The position numbers were made by a program, and so were the translations under genes. Below, in pieces: positions 5,859-9,840 of a stretch of DNA of 9,840 nucleotides. This DNA comes from Candidatus Parvarchaeota archaeon (GTDB lineage Archaea; Nanobdellota; Nanobdellia; CSSed11-243R1). The notes under the pieces were generated by a model. The model saw only the letters and a list, made by a program, of their open reading frames with translations. It had not been told where the DNA came from and ran no database searches. The DNA lies in NCBI GenBank assembly GCA_003563585.1, contig PWUQ01000105.1, positions 1 to 9,840 on the forward strand, read 5' to 3'. Position 1 is the first letter of the stretch; the number at the start of each line of letters is the position of its first letter.

Positions 5859-5870
5859 CTTTTTAAAACA
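5859..5870. promoter_or_regulatory. Symmetrical TATA box shared by tRNA-Leu (+) and dph2 (-)
   Basis: TTTTAAAA at 5861-5868 is its own reverse complement. Its centre is about 28 bases from the 5' end of the tRNA (5893) and about 26 bases from the dph2 ATG (5838), both at normal archaeal distance. I see no other good TATA in the 54-base gap for either gene. Confidence 0.5.
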
Positions 5871-5914
5871 ATCGAAATTAATTAAATAGTATGCGGGAGT
5901 GCCGGAGTGGTCAA

Positions 5915-5945
5915 TTCCCTGAAGCTTTTGCTTTTGGAAGACTTA
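5915..5945 (+). other. Predicted D-loop intron of tRNA-Leu (31 bases)
   Basis: Removing these bases restores a D-arm with a GAGTGGTCAAA loop. The insert folds on itself: TTCC (5915-5918) pairs with GGAA (5936-5939), and GAAGC with GCTTT around TTTT. GGTC (5909-5912) can pair with GACT (5940-5943, one G-U), giving a four-pair central helix with AA on one side and TAA on the other, a relaxed bulge-helix-bulge. The exact ends may be off by one or two bases. Confidence 0.65.
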
Positions 5946-5993
5946 ACGGGTATGGTTAAGGACCATATGGGTTAGTCCCTACGCAGGTTCAAA

Positions 5994-6045
5994 ACAACTT
6001 TTTCTTTAAGAAAGAAAAGTTTGAGCAAAGAGAAGGTTGAGAAAG
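5994..6045 (+). other. Predicted T-loop intron of tRNA-Leu at position 59/60 (52 bases)
   Basis: Removing 5994-6045 restores the T-loop TTCAAAT exactly. Positions 5995-6007 pair with 6027-6039 over 13 pairs (two G-U). Next to this helix are the three-base bulges AAA (5992-5994) and AGT (6044-6046), separated by TTC/GAA pairs (5988-5990 with 6041-6043) and an A-A position. Cleavage after the second base of each bulge gives these ends, as the archaeal tRNA splicing endonuclease does on bulge-helix-bulge motifs. Confidence 0.75.
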
Positions 6046-6088
6046 TCCTGTCTCCCGCATTCAATATAAATTAAGTATAATTAATCAA

Positions 6089-6127
6089 AACCTTTAAAAA
6101 AGGTTAATTTGTGAAAAATGTATAAAG
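6089..6127 (+). promoter_or_regulatory. Hairpin and promoter upstream of the L18e operon
   Basis: AACCTT (6089-6094) and AAGGTT (6100-6105) form a 6-pair inverted repeat that could end the tRNA-Leu transcript or bind a protein. GTGAAAAATGTATAAAG at 6111-6127 is a BRE/TATA with TATAAAG at 6121-6127; it predicts a start near 6149 and a leader of about 15 bases before the GTG at 6163. Confidence 0.5.
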
Positions 6128-6162
6128 TGCGAAAATAAAATTTTCGTTGCGAGGCGATTGTC

Positions 6163-6504
6163 GTGAAAACAACAAATATTAATTTAAGAAAATTAATTTC
6201 TGAACTTAATAAGCAGGAAAAACCCATTTGGAAGAGGGTTGCATTAGATTTGAAAAAGTCTAGAAGAAACAGGAGAGAAGTAAATGTCTCCACGATAAAT
6301 AGGAATTCAAAAAACAATGAAACAATAATAATTCCAGGAAAGGTTCTTGGCGATGGTGCAATAGATAAAAAATTAACAGTTGCAGCATTTCAATTTTCAG
6401 AACTTGCAAAATCTAAAATAGAAAAAGCTGGTGGCAGTGCAATATCTATTAAAGAACTGCTTGAAAAGGAACCAAAAGCGAAAGGGGTGAAACTTCTTGG
6501 CTAG
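6163..6504 (+). CDS. rpl18e: Ribosomal protein L18e
   Basis: A 113-residue large-subunit protein of the L18e/L15 group. Marks are the N-terminal helix NLRKLISELNKQEKPIWKRVALDLKKSRRNRREVN, the core IIIPGKVLGDGAIDKKLTVAAFQFSELAKSKIEKAGG, and the tail [19 protein letters not shown]. The start is GTG at 6163, which follows GAGGCGAT (6151-6158) at 4 bases and gives the usual protein length; no in-frame ATG lies nearby. It leads the operon rpl18e-rpl13-rps9-rpoN, a gene order conserved in archaea, in which I recall a tRNA-Leu gene upstream in Haloarcula. Its last 8 bases overlap the start of rpl13. Confidence 0.96.
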   Translation: MKTTNINLRKLISELNKQEKPIWKRVALDLKKSRRNRREVNVSTINRNSKNNETIIIPGKVLGDGAIDKKLTVAAFQFSELAKSKIEKAGGSAISIKELLEKEPKAKGVKLLG

Positions 6505-6931
6505 AGAAACAATTTATATCGATGGTAAAAGATGTGTTATGGGTAGGCTTGCAAGTTTTGCTGCTAAAGAAGCATTAGAAGGAAAAGATGTTATTATAGT
6601 TAATTCAGAGGAAGTTGTTTTGACAGGAAGCAAACCTCACGTTATTGGAAATTATAAAAAAAGAATGAAAAAAATTGGTTATCGTCATAAAGGTCCTTTT
6701 TGGCCTAGAAGACCTGATGACATCTTGAGAAGAGCTATAAAAAGAATGCTCCCATATAAAAAAGCAAGAGGCTCAAAAGCTTTTAAAGGGATAAAAACAT
6801 ATATAGGAATACCAGAAAAATTTGCGGAAGTTAATTTTAAAAAGTTTCCAAAAGCTAAACTTCATGAAGATGAAATTAAGTTTGTTAAATTAAAAGATTT
6901 ATCAAAAGAAATTGGTGGATTAAATGAGTAA
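6497..6931 (+). CDS. rpl13: Ribosomal protein L13
   Basis: A 144-residue L13 (uL13), which binds 23S rRNA early in large-subunit assembly. Seen are [39 protein letters not shown] (the usual DAxxxxLGRLAS-type segment), [45 protein letters not shown], and an acidic tail. The start is TTG at 6497, 6 bases after GGGGTGA (6484-6490) inside the end of rpl18e; the overlap is 8 bases. It overlaps rps9 by 8 bases as well. The length is normal for archaea. Confidence 0.96.
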   Translation: MARETIYIDGKRCVMGRLASFAAKEALEGKDVIIVNSEEVVLTGSKPHVIGNYKKRMKKIGYRHKGPFWPRRPDDILRRAIKRMLPYKKARGSKAFKGIKTYIGIPEKFAEVNFKKFPKAKLHEDEIKFVKLKDLSKEIGGLNE

Positions 6932-7328
6932 AAAAACAGTTCATACATCAGGTAAAAGAAAGATGTCCATAGCAAGAGCTACAATAAAAAAAGGAAATGG
7001 AAACGTTAAAATAAATAAAAAATCACTAGAAATTCTTCATCCTGAACTAGCAAGAGAAAAGATTAGAGAACCATTAATTCTTGCTGGAGAGATACCAAAT
7101 AAAATAAATATAGATGTTAAAGTTAAAGGCGGAGGAGTAATGTCTCAAGCAGAAGCTGCAAGAAATGCCATCGCAAAAGGTTTGGTAGATTATACAGGAG
7201 ATAAATCATTAAAAGAAAAATATCTAAAATATGATAGGCATTTATTGGTTGCAGATGTAAGAAGAACAGAACCTCAAAAACCATGTAGGTCGTCTGCACG
7301 TGCTGGAAAACAAACTTCAAAGAGGTAA
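6924..7328 (+). CDS. rps9: Ribosomal protein S9
   Basis: A 134-residue S9 (uS9) of the small subunit. Seen are [49 protein letters not shown], then [29 protein letters not shown], then [21 protein letters not shown], and a basic C-terminus that reaches the P-site tRNA. The tail ends in GKQTSKR, where many archaea have KRQKSYR or KRQKSKR, and has a cysteine in KPCRSS; it still ends in a lysine-arginine pair. The ATG overlaps the rpl13 stop by 8 bases (ATGAGTAA). It is followed after 6 bases by rpoN. Confidence 0.97.
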   Translation: MSKKTVHTSGKRKMSIARATIKKGNGNVKINKKSLEILHPELAREKIREPLILAGEIPNKINIDVKVKGGGVMSQAEAARNAIAKGLVDYTGDKSLKEKYLKYDRHLLVADVRRTEPQKPCRSSARAGKQTSKR

Positions 7329-7334
7329 ATTAAG

Positions 7335-7532
7335 ATGATAATACCAGTCAGATGTTTAAGTTGTGGGAAACCAATAGGACACCTTTGGGAAGAATATAAA
7401 GAAAAAGTAGAAAATGGAAGGAAACCAAGGGAAGTCTTAGATGAGTTAGGGCTCAATAGGTATTGTTGTAGACAAGTTTTTGTGGGACATGTTGATTTAA
7501 TTGACGTTGTATCTAAATATAAAAAGTTCTAA
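7335..7532 (+). CDS. rpoN: RNA polymerase subunit N (Rpb10)
   Basis: A 65-residue zinc-binding subunit that helps assemble the Rpb3/Rpb11-type platform of archaeal RNA polymerase. The four zinc ligands are C7, C10, C44 and C45 in the pattern RCLSCGKPIG ... NRYCCRQ, which is specific to this family. The start ATG at 7335 follows GAGGT (7322-7326) at 8 bases. It is the last gene of the ribosomal operon; a short T-rich stretch follows the stop, and a new promoter for tRNA-Pro begins about 12 bases later. Confidence 0.97.
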   Translation: MIIPVRCLSCGKPIGHLWEEYKEKVENGRKPREVLDELGLNRYCCRQVFVGHVDLIDVVSKYKKF

Positions 7533-7542
7533 TAGCTTTTCT

Positions 7543-7558
7543 TAAACTTTATAAATAG
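7543..7558 (+). promoter_or_regulatory. Promoter of tRNA-Pro
   Basis: TAAACTTTATAAATAG with the TATA at about 7548-7556, 28 bases before the tRNA 5' end at 7580. Confidence 0.55.
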
Positions 7559-7579
7559 AATTGTTTTAGAAAATTCTAA

Positions 7580-7653
7580 GGGGGATTAGTATAGCTTGGT
7601 TAGTATGCGAGGTTTGGGACCTTGTGACCCCAGTTCAAATCTGGGATCCCCCA
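7580..7653 (+). tRNA. tRNA-Pro (anticodon TGG)
   Basis: A complete cloverleaf without intron: acceptor GGGGGAT/ATCCCCC, D-stem GTAT/GTAT (with two G-U pairs) and G18-G19 in GCTTGGTTA, anticodon stem CGAGG/CCTTG around TTTGGGA (34-36 TGG), T-stem CCCAG/CTGGG and T-loop TTCAAAT, discriminator A. The CCA end is not encoded. It reads CCN proline codons. Confidence 0.95.
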
Positions 7654-7659
7654 TTTTTT
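7654..7659 (+). terminator. T-run directly after tRNA-Pro
   Basis: Six T residues directly follow the discriminator base, a common stop signal for archaeal tRNA genes. Confidence 0.5.
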
Positions 7660-7699
7660 CTATAAAGATTTAAATGATGATTGTTTAAAAATATTTAAC

Positions 7700-8398
7700 A
7701 TGAAAATAAAAGCTATTTTTTCCGATTTGGATGGGACCCTCAAATCTGAAATAAGTGAAGAAAAAGTTCCTATAAAAGTTGTAGAAAAAATAAAAAAAAT
7801 ACAAGAAAAGAATGTTTTATTTAGCATAGCTACTGGAAAATCGAGAAAAAAAATTTTTAATTACGATGTTATATACGCAATAAACGGCCCACTTATTCTA
7901 GAAAATGGTTGTGTTATACTCGAAAAAAAAGATTTTGATTTTGAAATAAATAAAAAGTGGGACAAATATATAAGACATGAAATTAGGATGTTAAAAAAAT
8001 TAGCAAATCACTATAAAAACAGAAATCTAATGTGGAAAACTAGGACGTTTACAATAAAGGGGGGAGAGGAACCAATAATTCCGGAAAGGTTCTCAAGTGT
8101 TTTTGATTTTAAAAAAAATAGACAATACTATGATTTTTTTCCTAAAAAGGCTGGCAAATTAAACGCAATAAGATATGTCTGCAAAAAAAATAATATCGGT
8201 CTTTCAAACGTTTTGTACGTGGGGGATGATATAAATGATATAGATATATTGGAAAAAGCAGGACTTCCTTGCACAACACAAAACGCTTCTAAAAAAGTTA
8301 AAGAAATTGTCAGGAAAAGAAATGGGATTATATCTAGACATGAATCTTATAGAGGAGTTTTGCAAATATTTAGATATATTTTGAAAGAAAATTATTAA
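7700..8398 (+). CDS. HAD-superfamily phosphatase (Cof/phosphoglycolate phosphatase-like)
   Basis: A 232-residue HAD hydrolase. The catalytic motifs are complete: DLDGT (D9 nucleophile, D11 acid/base), FSIATGKS (T45, motif II), K153 in KKAGKLNAIRYV (motif III) and GDDINDIDIL (175-184, motif IV, Mg2+ ligands). The cap lies between motifs II and III, about residues 65-145, as in the IIB subgroup that includes archaeal phosphoglycolate phosphatase and sugar phosphatases. The substrate cannot be read from the sequence; the cap is divergent. The start ATG 7700 is about 30 bases after TTTAAATG (7669-7676), so it is probably leaderless. Its stop codon overlaps the stop of the converging kinase-like gene (8395-8398). 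Confidence 0.88.
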   Translation: MKIKAIFSDLDGTLKSEISEEKVPIKVVEKIKKIQEKNVLFSIATGKSRKKIFNYDVIYAINGPLILENGCVILEKKDFDFEINKKWDKYIRHEIRMLKKLANHYKNRNLMWKTRTFTIKGGEEPIIPERFSSVFDFKKNRQYYDFFPKKAGKLNAIRYVCKKNNIGLSNVLYVGDDINDIDILEKAGLPCTTQNASKKVKEIVRKRNGIISRHESYRGVLQIFRYILKENY

Positions 8399-9369
8399 TC
8401 ATACTTTTCTCTATACATGTCTACAAGTTTTTCTAATTGTCCTATATGATATTTTTTTCTTTTATCTCCCATGTCATTCTTACATTTGTATATTTCAGTT
8501 AAACGGTAACCTATAACTTCTAACATAGAGTGTTTGCCTACAGATTCCCCATATTTTTTTTCTATATGTTCTAAAAATTTATTTGCATAGTCTAAGTTAT
8601 CTTCTAATAATTGGGAAATCATCCCACCATATTCTAAAAAGATAATCCCAGGTCCATAAAGTTCTGTGTCAAAAGTCAGTTTTTCACCATCAACCAAAAC
8701 ATTTCTCGGAGAAAATTCTCTTGTTATTTTTGTTAAATTTTCTTGCATATCCAAAAATTCTTCTATATCCAAACTTTTTAAATATCTTGTATATTTATTT
8801 TCACAATTCATATTATTTAAACAGTATTCAAAAACAGGCAAATTCCATCTTTTATTGTATTTCCTATCATGTTTTAAAAAATCTTCCTCAGTTTCTATCC
8901 TTTTGTAAGGCACACTTTCTTTATGCTTTTTTGTTAATTTTTCTAATTTATTAAGACATATATCAATAGCATGACTATCCCAGTTATTTGTTAAATAATG
9001 TTTTAAAGTTCCATATTCCGCTTCATGTATCTTTTCTTGCAAAATTGCGGCACTATCATATTCCCTACCTTCTCCCGCAAAATATTTCTCTATTTCACTT
9101 ACATCTGTGTTTGGAAAAAATTCTGGATTTTCTTCATACGCATTCATAGAATTTTCAAGAGTTTTTTCTATAGAATGTGTTTTTAGCGTTCCGTCATCAA
9201 CACAAAGTTTTATGATAGTTTTTTCTGTCTCGTATATTGGAAAATGATGCTTTTCAAGAATTTCCTTTTCTTTTCTAGCTGTTAAAGCTTTAACAATACC
9301 TTTTTTAAAATTATCATTATTAAAATCATTGCAAGAAGTTATCTCATCTTTTGAAAATTTTTGAGCTAT
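8395..9369 (-). CDS. Kinase-like (APH/phosphotransferase-type) protein, probable AUA start
   Basis: The first ATG (9147) gives 250 residues, but the same frame stays open upstream to a TAG at 9373-9375, adding 74 codons without ATG, GTG or TTG. AAGGTGAT ends at 9375, five bases before an ATA at 9369, and a TATA (TATTTTAAAG, about 9405-9415) lies further up, so I place the start at ATA 9369 (324 residues). The added part reads like the N-lobe of a kinase: GIVKALTARKEKEILEKHHFPIYETEKTIIKLCVDDG, with a lysine (K27) followed by glutamates. The C-lobe has TREFSPRNVLVDGEKLTFDTELYGPG (217-241): the usual HGDxxxxN loop is TREFSPRN, with Glu for the catalytic Asp and Asn kept, and FDTE matches the metal-binding Asp. 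Substrate unknown; it could be an inactive kinase or, if AUA is not used, a truncated gene. Confidence 0.65.
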   Translation of the reverse strand: MAQKFSKDEITSCNDFNNDNFKKGIVKALTARKEKEILEKHHFPIYETEKTIIKLCVDDGTLKTHSIEKTLENSMNAYEENPEFFPNTDVSEIEKYFAGEGREYDSAAILQEKIHEAEYGTLKHYLTNNWDSHAIDICLNKLEKLTKKHKESVPYKRIETEEDFLKHDRKYNKRWNLPVFEYCLNNMNCENKYTRYLKSLDIEEFLDMQENLTKITREFSPRNVLVDGEKLTFDTELYGPGIIFLEYGGMISQLLEDNLDYANKFLEHIEKKYGESVGKHSMLEVIGYRLTEIYKCKNDMGDKRKKYHIGQLEKLVDMYREKYD

Positions 9370-9372
9370 TTT

Positions 9373-9552
9373 CTATCACCTTATTAAATATAGGATTTAC
9401 CTCTTTAAAATAGTTTTTATTGTTTTAGGGTGAATTCGTAATTTTTTCATAGTAAAAAACACATATTTTTATATTTTTTTGTTAAAATAAGTAGTGGAAA
9501 GATTTAAAAAGACAAATTCTTTTTTATGATGTGTTGCGTAGAGGTATTAAAA
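9373..9552. other. Divergent intergenic region of the kinase-like gene and rpl37ae
   Basis: About 180 bases of T- and A-rich DNA. The left part holds the minus-strand TATA and GGTGAT site of the kinase-like gene. The right part holds TGGAAAGATTTAAAAAG (9495-9511), the BRE/TATA for rpl37ae with a start near 9530. Nothing else is evident. Confidence 0.5.
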
Positions 9553-9780
9553 ATGGCAGGAACAAAAAAAGTTGGTAAAACTGGAAAATATGGTTCTAGA
9601 TACGGACTTAGAATAAGAAAAAAAATTCTCAAGGTAGAAAGTAAAAAAACAAAGGAGTGTCCATATTGTAAAAGAAAACGAGCAAAAAGAATAGCTGCGG
9701 GCATCTGGGAATGTAGTAAGTGCAATAATAAGTTTTCTGGTGGTTCATATATTATAAAAAAGACAAAGGGTGAAAAATAA
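9553..9780 (+). CDS. rpl37ae: Ribosomal protein L37Ae (L43e)
   Basis: A 75-residue zinc-ribbon protein of the large subunit. Zinc ligands are C36 and C39 (CPYC) and C54 and C57 (CSKC). The core VGKTGKYGSRYGLRIRKKI and WECSKCNNKFSGGSY are typical of the family. The ATG at 9553 follows GAGGT (9541-9545) at 7 bases; an ATG at 9526 in frame would add a cysteine-rich stretch (MMCCVEVLK) that overlaps the ribosome binding site and is not family-like, so it is not used. The stop overlaps the start of rpoP by one base. Confidence 0.95.
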   Translation: MAGTKKVGKTGKYGSRYGLRIRKKILKVESKKTKECPYCKRKRAKRIAAGIWECSKCNNKFSGGSYIIKKTKGEK

Positions 9781-9840
9781 TGGAATATATATGTTATAAC
9801 TGCGGCAAAAAAGTTTCATACACAGAAATAGCTAGACGTA
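9780..9840 (+). CDS. rpoP: RNA polymerase subunit P (Rpb12), N-terminal part
   Basis: The first 20 codons are visible (MEYICYNCGKKVSYTEIARR); the gene runs off the window. C5 and C8 form the first half of the zinc ribbon. Its ATG uses the last base of the rpl37ae stop (TAATG). The pairing of L37Ae with RpoP is a known archaeal arrangement. The short length limits certainty only slightly, as context and motif agree. Confidence 0.9.
   Translation, partial: MEYICYNCGKKVSYTEIARR

Larger units (their letters stand above)
5893..6059 (+). tRNA. tRNA-Leu with two predicted non-canonical introns
   Basis: The 84-base mature molecule I derive joins 5893-5914, 5946-5993 and 6046-6059. Its parts fit a type II tRNA: acceptor stem GCGGGAG/CTCCCGC (7 pairs, 5893-5899 and 6052-6058), U8 G9, D-stem CCG/CGG (5902-5904, 5947-5949) around a GAGTGGTCAAA loop with G18-G19, anticodon stem TATGG/CCATA (5951-5955, 5963-5967), long variable arm with GGG/CCC (5968-5982), T-stem GCAGG/CCTGT (5983-5987, 6047-6051) and T-loop TTCAAAT. 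The discriminator is A73. The long variable arm plus A73 indicates leucine. The seven-base anticodon loop is TTAAGGA, so positions 34-36 read AAG (leucine CUU); a UAA triplet lies one base earlier in the same loop. It is followed by the L18e operon and has the shared TATA upstream. Confidence 0.85.

Noticed and set aside
5942..5960. CTTAAC/GTTAAG helix read as an anticodon-loop intron of a tRNA-Leu(TAA)
   Set aside because: The six-pair helix is real on paper, but no five-pair anticodon stem can be built around CTTAACG, whereas the alternative D-arm, anticodon and variable arms all pair perfectly with normal spacing.
6081..6317. Minus-strand 78-codon frame across the L18e start
   Set aside because: Antisense shadow of rpl18e and its promoter, with no family features.
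8666..8954. Two plus-strand frames inside the kinase-like gene
   Set aside because: Overlapping shadow frames of low complexity, without start signals.
9370..9480. Possible repeat or attachment site near the T-rich stretch
   Set aside because: Only low-complexity AT runs were seen, with no direct repeat or inverted end that would mark an element.
9504..9725. Minus-strand 73-codon frame over rpl37ae
   Set aside because: Antisense to a certain ribosomal gene and without regulatory signals.

Overview
The window looks like a chromosomal segment of a small-genome, very AT-rich archaeon, most likely of the DPANN type (lineage inferred, not proven). Archaeal markers are plain: SRP54, ribosomal proteins L21e, L18e, L13, S9 and L37Ae, RNA polymerase subunits Rpb4/RpoF, RpoN and RpoP, a Dph2 relative, archaeal BRE/TATA promoters about 25-30 bases before leaderless starts, and GGTGA-type ribosome binding sites before starts inside operons. 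No mobile element, CRISPR array or phage gene is visible.

Layout. 1-225 is the 3' end of srp54. 303-443 may encode a tiny membrane protein. 563-736 is a 57-residue histone-fold (DUF1931-like) gene with a perfect 12-base palindrome in its leader. 737-1004 is non-coding, with a possible structured RNA at 826-881. 1005-2192 is the operon rpl21e-rpoF-DUF655. On the minus strand, 2207-3076 is an unrecognised two-helix membrane protein with a coiled-coil tail, and 3107-3547 is a COG1325 RNA-binding protein. 3627-4358 (+) is a stand-alone, divergent PurH N-domain. 4362-5838 (-) is dph2-ksgA. 5893-6059 is a tRNA-Leu with apparently two non-canonical introns. 6163-7532 is rpl18e-rpl13-rps9-rpoN, followed by tRNA-Pro(UGG) at 7580-7653. 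7700-8398 is a HAD phosphatase. 8395-9369 (-) is a kinase-like gene whose reading frame opens far upstream of its first ATG. 9553-9840 is rpl37ae and the start of rpoP.

Most genes serve translation, tRNA/rRNA maturation, protein targeting or transcription. The minus-strand pair ksgA and dph2 both concern ribosome function (16S rRNA dimethylation and diphthamide on EF-2).

The observations most worth checking are: (1) the tRNA-Leu with predicted D-loop and T-loop introns and an anticodon that reads AAG; (2) a Dph2 that lacks its whole first domain, including the first iron-sulphur cysteine; (3) a kinase-like gene whose only sensible start is AUA after a strong Shine-Dalgarno; (4) a PurH N-domain with several altered active-site positions. 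These are odd forms of known systems; I did not find a clear multi-gene system that looks wholly undescribed.
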